From the NCBI GenBank assembly GCA_900115795.1, contig FOXT01000007.1:158766-222765 (forward strand): 64,000 bases of DNA. Direction: 5' to 3'. A program made the translations under genes and the position numbers. The notes beneath the pieces are model-generated. The model saw only the letters and a list, made by a program, of their open reading frames with translations, made no database searches and had not been told where the DNA came from. Shown one piece after another: positions 9,353 to 18,260 of this stretch. How positions within the stretch are numbered: the first letter of the stretch is position 1; each line of letters starts with the position of its first letter. The stretch is from Lachnospiraceae bacterium XBB1006. GTDB taxonomy: Bacteria; Bacillota; Clostridia; Lachnospirales; Lachnospiraceae.

Positions 9353-9390
9353 TTTAACTCAGTCGGAGCTTAAGCCCCGACTGAGTTAAA
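9353..9390. terminator. 38-base near-perfect palindrome after the MFS gene
   Basis: A 14-bp perfect arm, TTTAACTCAGTCGG with its complement, surrounds an inner GCTTAAGC palindrome, with one A/C mismatch between. It starts one base past the MFS stop codon. There is no T tract on either side, so it is either a 3' end hairpin without a U tail or a protein-binding palindrome. Confidence 0.55.
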
Positions 9391-9391
9391 T

Positions 9392-10549
9392 CTACACTTG
9401 GAGTGCCCTGATGCTGGCAGCACCAAGCACAAGCATCAACACGCCCACCGCGAAAAAGCAGGCGGAGCTTCCCAGTCCAGACAGCGCTGCTGCCGCAAAC
9501 AGGGTTACAACCTCCAACAAATTCACTCCCATGTTAAAAACGCTCAAAACCTCAGCGCGCTTTTCACCAAGTCCAATTTTATCCACCAATCGATTCTGAA
9601 CTTCTTCAAAAATATAAGATGGCACCGTTATCAAAAGCGGAAGCAAAAGCATCAACAGAATTACCAGGATTGGCTGTGATGCCCAGCCGAACAATAACAT
9701 CGCGCCACCTGCCATGCAAAAGCAGATTGCAAATGCCACAGACGCATGTTTTTCGTCCACTTTAGCAAGAATTTTTTCCGCCAAAAGTTCCACCACCGAG
9801 TAGCCCAAAATAATGGGGCTCATCCACTCTTCCTTAAGTCCGCAAACCATTAGCTTCTCCACATAGAAAAAGTTCACCAGCAAAAATCCCATGCTAACAC
9901 AAGACAAAATCAGCACCACGAATGCGGTTTCCTTTCTAAGCAAAAGCCCCCTCGTTTTTTGCCCCTTTGTTAGCTTTTCCTGTTTCTGCCTGCCTTCCCG
10001 GTGCTCCTTCGGAATCCCCAGACTCACCACGCAACCAAGAAAACTGCTTCCAATGGTTGCCACAAGCAATCCCTCTACTCCTAGCATAGCATAAATCCCC
10101 GCATATGCAACTGTACTAATCAGAAACCCTACCGTTCCGCAGTTTCCTACGTGTGCCGTTTTTACCAAAAATTCCTCTGACGGAAGCATCGTGTACAAAT
10201 ATGCGCTCTGGGTTCCGGAAGAAAAGCATGCCGCCATACCCTCAATAATCGCTTCCACATAAAACAATGCCAGACTTTTTTGTAAAAATGCCACCAACAG
10301 CATACTTCGTGCCACAAATAACAGCATTTGTGCCATTACCAGTGTATTTCGATATCCGATTCTATCTGTAATTTTCCCTGCCGGAATCTCAAACCCAAAG
10401 ATTACCATGGACAACACAGCCTGCAACATGAAAAACTGTTCCACGCTGATTCCGGCCTTTGTCCTTACCAAAAGCGCCACCGGCGCATAAAATACCAGCC
10501 CATTAAATAAAGCTGTCAAATCTAATGCATCTATTTTTTTACGTAACAT
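9392..10549 (-). CDS. Major facilitator superfamily transporter
   Basis: This 385-residue protein has about 12 hydrophobic segments in two bundles with a basic central loop near 190-205. The GKITDRIGYRNT block after the second segment is the MFS A motif between helices 2 and 3. It is a secondary transporter, probably a drug:proton antiporter or an exporter of unknown substrate. Its start overlaps the end of the upstream ABC-F gene by 11 bases, so the two are translationally coupled and share the attenuated leader. An efflux role alongside ribosome protection is a reasonable inference. Confidence 0.85.
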   Translation of the reverse strand: MLRKKIDALDLTALFNGLVFYAPVALLVRTKAGISVEQFFMLQAVLSMVIFGFEIPAGKITDRIGYRNTLVMAQMLLFVARSMLLVAFLQKSLALFYVEAIIEGMAACFSSGTQSAYLYTMLPSEEFLVKTAHVGNCGTVGFLISTVAYAGIYAMLGVEGLLVATIGSSFLGCVVSLGIPKEHREGRQKQEKLTKGQKTRGLLLRKETAFVVLILSCVSMGFLLVNFFYVEKLMVCGLKEEWMSPIILGYSVVELLAEKILAKVDEKHASVAFAICFCMAGGAMLLFGWASQPILVILLMLLLPLLITVPSYIFEEVQNRLVDKIGLGEKRAEVLSVFNMGVNLLEVVTLFAAAALSGLGSSACFFAVGVLMLVLGAASIRALQV

Positions 10550-12074
10550 ATTCTAATCCCTCACCGGTCAGGCGATAACAGGTATCGCAGACCTCTTCCA
10601 AATATTTTCGGTCGTGGGAAACACTGATAACCGCTCCGGGAAATGTTTTTACCATCTGCCGAATCACCGGTGCCGACAACGGCGAAAAGTTTCGGGTGGG
10701 CTCATCTAATAACAGCACATTTGCCCCCGAAAGGCTCATTTTCAGCAAAAATACCTTTGCCATCTGTCCACCGGAAAGCTCCCCCATGGGATGCTCCATT
10801 TCTTCTGCCGTATATTTGAGGGACCCCAAATAGGTGCGAATCCGGGTGCGTTCCTCCTTGTCGCCGCTTACATTTAAAAATTCAACCGGGGACTGAGCCA
10901 GATTTAACTGCTCTTCGTAATTTTGTGGCATATATGCCACATGTATGTCTTTGCGCAAAAGCATTTCCTCTGCAATCTTGTTAAGAAGGGTGGTTTTGCC
11001 GCAACCATTTTTTCCGATAATGGCCACCTTAGCGGCACCTCGAACCTCTAAGGCGATGTCTTTTGCCAAAATTCGTTCCCCATTCGGTGTCACAAGCCTA
11101 TCAAGCGAATACGTGAGCACCACCTTCCCTGCCGGAATCGGCTCTTTTCCAAGCTTGAAAAAGATTGCTTCTTCATAATCCGGCATGGTGGTCATGTTTT
11201 CATCTTCCTTGCGAAACCGTCGTTCCATGGATTTCAGGGTGTGGATCTTATCCTTTAAATTCTTCGCTTCCGCCGGACTTTGTCTGCTGCAAATCTCCTG
11301 CTGATAAGCCACTTTTTGATAAACCCTTTGGAAACGCTCATCGCGAAGCTGCTTCTCTCGCTTTTCCATCATCGCTTGTTTTCTTTGATGTTCAAAGGCC
11401 TGTGTCCGATTTTTCAAATATTCCTCATAAGAGGTTTTGGCTATGGCGTAGCGGAACTTCGTCTTCCGCATCACCTGCTCAAAATGGATTACCTTGTTAG
11501 CGACCCGTGAAATCAGGGTTTCATCGTGGGAGATAAATAATAAACTATGCTCCCATGACTTCATCACCCCTTCCAATACCTCTAGGGTTTCAATATCCAA
11601 ATCGTTAGACGGCTCATCCAATAATAGCACTGTGGGATTTTTCAACAAAATCCGCATCAGCTGTGCCTTAATCCGCTCACCGCCAGATAAAGTTCCCATC
11701 CTTTGATCTTCATAGAAACATTCCGCACTCATCTGAAAGTCGCCGGCAAGTTTGCTTAATTCCTTCGGTGTTTTTTCAAAAAAAGCTTCTTCTTCCGAAA
11801 AATACTCGTAAACCGTCTTTTCTCTGTCTTCAGCAGGCAACTGTTGTGGCAGATATCCCAGGGTCTCTTTTCCTAAAATCCGCTCACCACTGCACTCTGC
11901 ATAGTCCTCCACCAGCTTCGGATCATAGAGCCATTTCATCAGCGTGGACTTTCCATTTCCCTCCTCGCCGATAAGCACCGCTTTGTCCCCGTCCTGCAAA
12001 ATGCAATGAAAATCCTCAATTATTACACGTAAATCTTTTCGATGGTTTATTGTCAATTCTTTTATCTGTATCAT
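10539..12074 (-). CDS. ABC-F ATPase of the antibiotic-resistance (Lsa/Vga/Msr-like) type
   Basis: This 511-residue soluble protein has two ABC cassettes and no membrane segments. Cassette 1 has GEEGNGKST near 36-44, LSGGER and LLLDEPSNDLD. A long charged linker of about 100 residues follows, then cassette 2 with GKNGCGKTT and LSGGQ. The second Walker B reads DEPTRNFSPLSAPVIR, the variant typical of resistance ABC-Fs that push lincosamides, streptogramins or pleuromutilins off the ribosome, instead of DEPTNHLD. I chose the ATG at 12074 because GGGAGG lies 6 bases upstream; the 29-codon frame extension runs through the attenuator hairpin. The drug spectrum cannot be read from sequence. Confidence 0.9.
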   Translation of the reverse strand: MIQIKELTINHRKDLRVIIEDFHCILQDGDKAVLIGEEGNGKSTLMKWLYDPKLVEDYAECSGERILGKETLGYLPQQLPAEDREKTVYEYFSEEEAFFEKTPKELSKLAGDFQMSAECFYEDQRMGTLSGGERIKAQLMRILLKNPTVLLLDEPSNDLDIETLEVLEGVMKSWEHSLLFISHDETLISRVANKVIHFEQVMRKTKFRYAIAKTSYEEYLKNRTQAFEHQRKQAMMEKREKQLRDERFQRVYQKVAYQQEICSRQSPAEAKNLKDKIHTLKSMERRFRKEDENMTTMPDYEEAIFFKLGKEPIPAGKVVLTYSLDRLVTPNGERILAKDIALEVRGAAKVAIIGKNGCGKTTLLNKIAEEMLLRKDIHVAYMPQNYEEQLNLAQSPVEFLNVSGDKEERTRIRTYLGSLKYTAEEMEHPMGELSGGQMAKVFLLKMSLSGANVLLLDEPTRNFSPLSAPVIRQMVKTFPGAVISVSHDRKYLEEVCDTCYRLTGEGLEYVT

Positions 12075-12126
12075 AATGCCTCCCATCTGTGGGACGTTTG
12101 CCTCAACACCGCTACTGACATAAAAA

Positions 12127-12164
12127 AGAGCCAACTCTTGCGTATGCAAAAATTGGCTCACACA
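12127..12164 (-). terminator. Attenuator terminator in the ABC-F leader
   Basis: On the minus strand GAGCCAA and TTGGCTC form a 7-bp stem, followed directly by a TTTTTT run. It lies about 50 bases upstream of the ABC-F ATG and downstream of the promoter and leader ORF, so it should stop transcription before the gene unless it is disrupted. Confidence 0.8.
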
Positions 12165-12187
12165 AATACACCTATTCTATTGTAATA

Positions 12188-12268
12188 TCAATCACCACAA
12201 TAAAAAGGCAAATATAAGCGTAATCCATGATTTAAGCACACACAAACAACACGGCACGATTCTCGCAT
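12188..12268 (-). CDS. Putative 26-codon leader peptide of the ABC-F operon
   Basis: An ATG at 12268 preceded by AGGTGGG opens a 26-codon frame (MRESCRVVCVCLNHG... ending in YCGD) that stops 24 bases before the attenuator hairpin. ABC-F resistance genes such as vmlR and lmo0919 are controlled by ribosome stalling on such leader ORFs, which alters terminator folding. A second candidate, a 5-codon ORF from GTG at 12324 to TGA at 12307 after AAAGGTGA, lies just upstream. GTGGGAC at the leader SD can pair with GTCCCAC at 12089-12095, a possible alternative structure. Expression of either peptide is inferred, not shown. Confidence 0.45.
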   Translation of the reverse strand: MRESCRVVCVCLNHGLRLYLPFYCGD

Positions 12269-12384
12269 CGTCCCACCTATCGTTCTACATACTGTGTTAC
12301 TCAAAATCAATGTTTACTGCTCACTTTCTTCACCTTTCCACGTAATGTGTCTTTCTGTATGATTTGTAGTCTCCTACATCCCGA

Positions 12385-12413
12385 AGTATAACACATCGAA
12401 TTGCACTTTTCAA
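12385..12413 (-). promoter_or_regulatory. Promoter of the ABC-F/MFS operon
   Basis: On the minus strand TTGAAA (12408-12413) and TATACT (12385-12390) have a 17-base spacer. The start would be near 12378, giving a leader of about 300 bases, far longer than others in this window. The stretch 12075-12426 is this leader: two small ORFs, the attenuator and the promoter. Confidence 0.75.
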
Positions 12414-12426
12414 TAAAATTCTTTTT

Positions 12427-13218
12427 TTATACACTCCATGTCACCGGTCTTGTCAAAAAACACTCCCGATAATCACTGTGCATCTTCTCTTCTTCGCTCT
12501 CCGTTATGGTTTCGTGCGCAAAACGATATCGATGGCATAGGCGCAATAGCTCCAAATATGATAAGTCCGGAACTTCCTGCTCGCATTTTTGCAAAATATG
12601 AAACTTGCTGGAACAGCTTTTTCCGGTATAGTAAAAATACTCCGAAAGTGCCGTAACAAGTACAATCTGTGCCAAAATTCTGGTCGTCGGGTTGGCACGC
12701 ATCGCTTTGTATGCTTCCATTTTCTCAGGAGCTTTCTGCCAGTACAACCTTTCCAATTTTTCATTTAACCGCATGGACTCGACGACATCCTCACGAGTCG
12801 GGCATTCCATCCCTGAAATGATATCCTCTCCATAAATGATCTTCCCACTGTCTAACATACGAAAAACCTCAATCGGAAGATTGACCAGATCCGCATCTTC
12901 TTCGGAAACTTCAAAATCCACCCAATAGGGATGCTTCAAATGATTTTCATTGTAAATCACGCGTGCGATTGGAATATCGCGGTTTGTCATTTCCTCAACC
13001 TTGTCAATCATCGCCAGAACCTTCTGTTTTGCCTCCCAATAATTGCAATCACTACGGATTATAGTGACCAAATCAATGTCGCTTCCCGGTCTTCCGGTAT
13101 ATGTATCATCCGAAAGCGACCCTACCAACACCACTGCCTTTACAAAATCCGTTGCACTAGCTTCCTCTTGAAATACGCGAATAATTTCCCAAGCCCGCTC
13201 TTTTTCCAAATTCTTCAT
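12427..13218 (-). CDS. Nucleotidyltransferase-fold protein
   Basis: This 263-residue protein carries a polymerase-beta-like nucleotidyltransferase motif near the N terminus. GSLSDD (about 32-37) is followed by GRPGSDIDL, giving the GS...DxD metal-binding pattern with a longer insert than the usual GSxxxGxxxxxSDxDL. A third acid may be in YWVDFEV. The C-terminal half is helical, as in aminoglycoside nucleotidyltransferases and related proteins. It could modify a small molecule such as an antibiotic; no substrate can be assigned. GAGGAGG precedes the ATG. It lies just upstream of the ABC-F promoter, in an apparently accessory stretch. Confidence 0.7.
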   Translation of the reverse strand: MKNLEKERAWEIIRVFQEEASATDFVKAVVLVGSLSDDTYTGRPGSDIDLVTIIRSDCNYWEAKQKVLAMIDKVEEMTNRDIPIARVIYNENHLKHPYWVDFEVSEEDADLVNLPIEVFRMLDSGKIIYGEDIISGMECPTREDVVESMRLNEKLERLYWQKAPEKMEAYKAMRANPTTRILAQIVLVTALSEYFYYTGKSCSSKFHILQKCEQEVPDLSYLELLRLCHRYRFAHETITESEEEKMHSDYRECFLTRPVTWSV

Positions 13219-13240
13219 TTTCCCTCCTCATTTACAATAA

Positions 13241-14158
13241 TCATTTTTTCTCAAGCATCACCAGATACTCCGTGGTTCCCTCCTCGAACTTTTTCGTATC
13301 CGTAGCATGAAACCCATGTCTGGCGTAAAAGCGAATCGCATCCACATTCTTCTCAATCGCCCATAAAAAGCTGACCGTATAGTTTTCCTTTGCAAATTCG
13401 ATCAAGGCTGCCCCAACTCCCTGACCTTGGAAAAAGTAATCCACATAAAGCTCAACGATTTCATTCCCATCGATGTGGATGAACCCCTTTACAATGCCAT
13501 CATCATAGACAAACATTTTTTCCAGTAGCTCCGGCTTTTTTAATTCTTCCGCAACGCTTAACACCTGCAATTCACCAAAAGAGTAATCATCATCCTGAAA
13601 AATCGGTCTAAACTTCATACGCTTTACAAACACAAGAATTTCCGCGATTCTGGAAATGTCTTTTGTCGTTGCTTTTCTGATCACATGACTTAACGGTGTA
13701 ACATACTCCATCGGTGTAAATCGAATTCCATTTTTTTCCTGCTCCGTGTCCGTTTCCACAAAACCAAGCTTTTTATAAAACTCCACCGCATAAGGCGAGG
13801 AATTCACGGTAATCGTCAGCTCGCTGTCCCCTTTTGCACGAAGCTCCCCAAGGATATGTTCAAACAACTTCTTGCCAATCCCCTGTTTATGATATTGCTT
13901 TTTCACAAAAGCCAACATAATATGGGTTCCCTTGCGCATGGTCATTACTCCGACGATTTCCTCTTTTACAACTGCAACAAACATGGGAAAACTTCCGCTT
14001 TTGACCCCCGCCTTAAAACCATCATTTTCAATAACATCCTTGACAAAAGATGCTACACCCTCCGGTGGATAATCCGGAGCTTCAAATTCCATGAAAACTT
14101 CCAATACAACATCTAATGCTTGCTTAATCTCTGAATCCTGTACCCTTCTTATTTCCAT
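13241..14158 (-). CDS. Tandem GNAT acetyltransferase
   Basis: This 305-residue protein contains two GNAT folds. The first (about 1-150) has the acetyl-CoA loop in KKQYHKQGIGKKLFEHI and the C-terminal VEFYKKLGFVETD. The second (about 158-305) has VDYFFQGQGVGAALIEFA and AIRFYARHGFHATD. Both keep the Q/RxxGxG/A acetyl-CoA motif, so both may be active. The substrate is unknown. It lies 22 bases upstream of the nucleotidyltransferase gene in the same direction, so the two are probably co-transcribed. Confidence 0.85.
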   Translation of the reverse strand: MEIRRVQDSEIKQALDVVLEVFMEFEAPDYPPEGVASFVKDVIENDGFKAGVKSGSFPMFVAVVKEEIVGVMTMRKGTHIMLAFVKKQYHKQGIGKKLFEHILGELRAKGDSELTITVNSSPYAVEFYKKLGFVETDTEQEKNGIRFTPMEYVTPLSHVIRKATTKDISRIAEILVFVKRMKFRPIFQDDDYSFGELQVLSVAEELKKPELLEKMFVYDDGIVKGFIHIDGNEIVELYVDYFFQGQGVGAALIEFAKENYTVSFLWAIEKNVDAIRFYARHGFHATDTKKFEEGTTEYLVMLEKK

Positions 14159-14232
14159 TATTCCACCTACCTCTCTAAAAAACCCTATAATATTTTCATT
14201 ATATCACAAAACTTTCTTCATTTTTCAATAAA

Positions 14233-14269
14233 AAAGCTTCCACAACGTATTCTACGAAGTGAAAGCTTT
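14233..14269 (-). terminator. sbcDC operon terminator
   Basis: AAAGCTT with CAC pairs with GTG and AAGCTTT across one mismatch. On the minus strand a T run follows, about 55 bases past the sbcC stop codon. Confidence 0.75.
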
Positions 14270-14324
14270 CTGCTTATTCTTTTGATTCTAGTCATTCTGT
14301 ATTTATATGTGTCCCACGCGAAAT

Positions 14325-17090
14325 TTACACAACAATCTCGGCCTTACTTCCACCGCTTCGCTGTTTCGTTACTACAACCTGTTTTTCTATACGTTCTTTC
14401 AAATCCGCTACGTGAGAAATAATGCCTACCAGACGATTTCCTTCCGTCAATCCTGCTAAAGCACGATAAGCCTGGTCTAATGCCTCCGGATCCAGGGAAC
14501 CAAATCCTTCATCTACAAACAAAGTATCTATTTGAATTCCACCTGCCGCAGACTGCACTTCATCCGAAAGTCCCAACGCTAACGACAGCGATGCCATAAA
14601 TGACTCCCCTCCGGATAATGTTTTTACACTACGCTGTGTACCATTGTAATGATCCAGCACATTCAAATCCAAACCGGATTGAGATTTCGCATTATCTGCC
14701 TCTTTTTTCCGCACCAACTCATATTGTCCATCCGACATAGTTAAAAAGCGCAAATTCGCCTTCCGAATAATACGATCAAAATAAGTTGTCTGCACATATG
14801 TTTCCAGCATAATCTTCTCACGCCCGGATAATTTTCCATTGGCCGTATCTGCCAGTGCCTTCACCCACTGTAGCTTTTTTTCGGTTTCTGATATTGCTTC
14901 TGCCTCCTTTACGAGACTCTCCCTTACATCTTTGTGAATCTGCAATCTGGTGCTAAACCGACGCAGATTTTGTTCAAAAGCGCTTCGTTTCCCTTCACAA
15001 TCTGCCTTTTTCGCTCTTTCCTCCTCTAAATTCGGGGCTTCAGACTGTGCTAAAATTTCTTCACTATTCTTAATGTATGATTTAATTTCTGTGATACTAT
15101 CTGCAATATCCTTGCACTTTCTATCAATTTCTTCAAATTTCTTGTCCAATGCCTGGATTCTATTTTGAATTTCTTCTTTTTTTGCCACGGCATCTATGTA
15201 GTTGCGGAATTTTAAATCTCTTTTCTTTTCATCCATGTGTTTTTGTGCCTCTGACAACTTCGTTCTACTGGTTGCCAGAGCTACTTCCGCTTCCTTCTCC
15301 TTCTCTATCAGCCCTTGTAATTCCTGTTCCAGTACCGGTACTTCCTCCTGAAGCTTTGCTTTTTCTTCTTGCAATGCCTCTTGCTGTACTATGAATTGCT
15401 TCAGTTCTTCTTGTTTATGAATCCCTTCTTCCAGCTGTTTTCTAAGCTCTGGCAAAATTTCCTCTAATTTGACTGCTCCAAGAAGTTGCTCACTTGTTTT
15501 TTCGAGTTCTTGCTCATTCCGATCCATCCGCTCTTTCCAAACTCCGGCCTCCTGCGCACTATGGTCTCTCTTACTGCGTGCCTTCTCCAATGCTTTTTTG
15601 GCTGCGGATAGTTCCTGTTCTGTCGGAACCTCCCTGGCTCTTACCGCTGGTTTTGGATGTTCTAAAGAACCACAGACCGGGCAAGGACACCCTATCTTCA
15701 ATGTTTCTGCCAAAATTCCTGCCTGTCCATCATAGAATTTCCGCTCCAAACCAATATACGTGGTATTATAGTCATCATATATGTCCGCGTCTGACACATA
15801 CTGTGCCTGCGCAGCTTGAAACCCTGTCTGGCTCTCCCTGTAACTTCGTTCTAACGTCTCTAAATGATTCAAGTCGCTTATTATTCGTTCCACACGCTCT
15901 AGTTCGCCCTGTACACGCACCAGCGTCTCGCCGGAATCTTTCCAGTCCTGTAAGCGTTCCTGTTTCTCGGTGAGTTCAGCTTCTTTTGCTGTCCGTTTCT
16001 TTTCATAATTCTCCTTCTTATCCAAAAGCCCCTGTTCCGACACTTCCAGTTGCCTCAACTCCCGTTCCAATGTTTCTAATGCTTCGTAATTTGGTAGCTC
16101 TGCCTCTATCATTCCCAGCTCCTGATTCAGCGGTTCTTTCTCCTTAATGCGTTCTTTTTCCGCTTCGAACTGTTGTAATAGGGATATATATTCCGGTTCC
16201 AACGTCTTTAACTCTGCTTTTTTCTGCGCCAGCGTTACTCTGGTCTGCTCCAAAGTCTCTCCCACACCAATTCGTTGGTTAATCTCTCCCAATTCCTCTT
16301 TCAATCGATTCTGCTGTGTTTCGCATTCCTTATAACGTTCCATATCAACTTCCAGCAGCCGGTCAAGCAGTTTTATCACATCTTCCAAAAGCATCTCCCC
16401 TGCCTTCGCTTTTGCAACCTCTAGGGAAAGCACATCGGCTTCCTCGGCCTCCATTCGTGCGATATCCTGCTGCACACGTTTTTTCGCATCTTCCACTTGA
16501 ACCCAAACTTGTTTACGCTCATTTTCCAACATGTCCTGCAATTTCCGGTACTCATCCGTCTTAAAAAGCTGGCGAAAAATGGCAATTCGTTCCTTCGTAT
16601 CCGCCAAAAGCAACTTTCTGAAATCTCCCTGCGCCAACATGGCTATCTGTCCAAACTGCTGCCTGTTTATCCCCAAAATCTCCTCCACTGCTGCCGTTAC
16701 ATCCTTCGCTTTTGTCACCACACGCCCATCGGGATAATGAAGTTCCGCATCTGCCGCCTGCTTGGTAAACCCGTCCCCTCGCTTTGCTGGGCGCATATAC
16801 TCCGGATTACGTTTTAAATAATACTCTTTGCCTTGATGAAGGAATCGGAGACTTACTTCCGTAGGCGTCTCCGGGTCCGCGTAATTGGATCGAAGCATAC
16901 TGCCATCACGACTATCACCACTTGCAGCTCCAAATAAGGCGAAACAGATAGCATCAAAAATCGTTGTTTTCCCAGCCCCGGTATCACCGGTTATCAGATA
17001 TAATCCCTGACTGCCTAATTTTTCCATCTCTAACTTCTCACATCCGGCATATGGTCCGAATGCTTTCATCGTCAATTCCAGTGGCCTCAT
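14325..17090 (-). CDS. sbcC: Nuclease SbcCD subunit C
   Basis: This 921-residue SMC/Rad50-like ATPase works with SbcD to cut hairpin and protein-blocked DNA ends. Walker A is at about 34-42 (GDTGAGKTT), coiled-coil arms extend through about 180-780, and the zinc hook is CPCPVCGSLEHPKP near residue 455. The C-terminal lobe has LSGGESFMASLSLAL and Walker B DTLFVDEGFGSLD. Length is normal for Firmicutes. It starts one base after the sbcD stop codon, with the GAGGAG site inside sbcD. Confidence 0.95.
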   Translation of the reverse strand: MRPLELTMKAFGPYAGCEKLEMEKLGSQGLYLITGDTGAGKTTIFDAICFALFGAASGDSRDGSMLRSNYADPETPTEVSLRFLHQGKEYYLKRNPEYMRPAKRGDGFTKQAADAELHYPDGRVVTKAKDVTAAVEEILGINRQQFGQIAMLAQGDFRKLLLADTKERIAIFRQLFKTDEYRKLQDMLENERKQVWVQVEDAKKRVQQDIARMEAEEADVLSLEVAKAKAGEMLLEDVIKLLDRLLEVDMERYKECETQQNRLKEELGEINQRIGVGETLEQTRVTLAQKKAELKTLEPEYISLLQQFEAEKERIKEKEPLNQELGMIEAELPNYEALETLERELRQLEVSEQGLLDKKENYEKKRTAKEAELTEKQERLQDWKDSGETLVRVQGELERVERIISDLNHLETLERSYRESQTGFQAAQAQYVSDADIYDDYNTTYIGLERKFYDGQAGILAETLKIGCPCPVCGSLEHPKPAVRAREVPTEQELSAAKKALEKARSKRDHSAQEAGVWKERMDRNEQELEKTSEQLLGAVKLEEILPELRKQLEEGIHKQEELKQFIVQQEALQEEKAKLQEEVPVLEQELQGLIEKEKEAEVALATSRTKLSEAQKHMDEKKRDLKFRNYIDAVAKKEEIQNRIQALDKKFEEIDRKCKDIADSITEIKSYIKNSEEILAQSEAPNLEEERAKKADCEGKRSAFEQNLRRFSTRLQIHKDVRESLVKEAEAISETEKKLQWVKALADTANGKLSGREKIMLETYVQTTYFDRIIRKANLRFLTMSDGQYELVRKKEADNAKSQSGLDLNVLDHYNGTQRSVKTLSGGESFMASLSLALGLSDEVQSAAGGIQIDTLFVDEGFGSLDPEALDQAYRALAGLTEGNRLVGIISHVADLKERIEKQVVVTKQRSGGSKAEIVV

Positions 17091-17091
17091 A

Positions 17092-18222
17092 TTACTCCTC
17101 CCAAACCTTTTTCATGCACTCCACCATGAAGTCTTCTTGCTCTGTATTCAATGGAGAATTGTTCTGTTGTTCGTAAAATTCCGAAAAAATCTCTAATGGT
17201 GACTTTTTCTCCACATTCGAAAGTTCAGCCACACTTTGTTGTCCCCGTGTGCGGGCATTATCGTAACTTACTTTCATAAGATTTCGATAGACAATCCGCA
17301 ATTTTGCAAACGCATCTACAACGTCCTGCTCATCTGTTAAAATTGCATGGATATAGTCGTCTACTGAAGTTCCTTCGTAAGCCTCTTTTGCTATCAATTT
17401 CTCGTAGGTTCCGCGGATTTCCCGTAAATCGTGTTTCGGTTTCAATACCCTTTCTCGTACGGTTATATCGCCTTTTTCCCCCATTTCAACAATGGTAACG
17501 GACTTCACATGATTTTTCTCTGAAAAAGAATACTTTAATGGCGTTCCGGAATAGCGCAAGGTCTCACGCCCCACCTTCTGCTTTCCGTGCAAATGCCCCA
17601 ATGCCACATAGTCAAATGGGTCAAAAACACTTGCATCCACGTTATCTAACCCGCCAACTACAATTTCTTCCGATTCGCATCGGGTTGCCCCTGTCACAAA
17701 CTGATGCGCAAGCAATACGTTTCTTTTTTTCGGATCAACCTGCATCTTGTCAATGGCTATACGGCACGCATCCGTATAATCTGCTATCTCCTCTTCCGGA
17801 AAAGCCTTTCGTACATCTACCGGCTTCACAAAGGGCAAAAGATATATCATCACCTCACCAAAAGAATCCGTCATACGAACATGCACCACTTCCCCATCAT
17901 ATTTGGGTGCCAAATGAATTCCTGTACTTGAAACCAACGCGCTATGATCTGCAAAACGCACTGCCGAATCATGATTTCCACTGATTGCAAATACTTCCGT
18001 CTTACTTTTTGCCAACTGCACCAAGAAATCATCCCACAACGCCACCGCTTCCTCCGGCGGCACAGATCGGTCATAGACATCGCCTGCAATCAATACGGCA
18101 TCCGGTTTCTCCTCCGCAATAATGTTCAATATTTCTTTTAAAATATACGCCTGATCCTCCAGCATGGAAAATTCATTCACACGCTTGCCTAGATGCAGGT
18201 CCGAAATATGTATTAATCTCAC
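17092..18222 (-). CDS. sbcD: Nuclease SbcCD subunit D
   Basis: This 376-residue Mre11-like phosphodiesterase is the nuclease partner of SbcC. Metal-binding motifs are near the N terminus: ISDLHLGK, then GDVYDRS, then SGNHDS, with a GHLHGKQ block near residue 195. I chose the GTG at 18222, which gives MRLIHISDLHLG, because TAGGAG lies 8 bases upstream; the frame runs 11 codons further back with no good site. It lies 38 bases downstream of the membrane hydrolase gene and directly before sbcC. Confidence 0.95.
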   Translation of the reverse strand: MRLIHISDLHLGKRVNEFSMLEDQAYILKEILNIIAEEKPDAVLIAGDVYDRSVPPEEAVALWDDFLVQLAKSKTEVFAISGNHDSAVRFADHSALVSSTGIHLAPKYDGEVVHVRMTDSFGEVMIYLLPFVKPVDVRKAFPEEEIADYTDACRIAIDKMQVDPKKRNVLLAHQFVTGATRCESEEIVVGGLDNVDASVFDPFDYVALGHLHGKQKVGRETLRYSGTPLKYSFSEKNHVKSVTIVEMGEKGDITVRERVLKPKHDLREIRGTYEKLIAKEAYEGTSVDDYIHAILTDEQDVVDAFAKLRIVYRNLMKVSYDNARTRGQQSVAELSNVEKKSPLEIFSEFYEQQNNSPLNTEQEDFMVECMKKVWEE

Positions 18223-18260
18223 GATTTTATCTCCTATATTTCTTCTTTTACCCACAGTTA

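Noticed and set aside
12075-12161. N-terminal extension of the ABC-F protein
   Set aside because: The extra 29 codons cover the attenuator hairpin, and the internal ATG at 12074 has the only good ribosome binding site.
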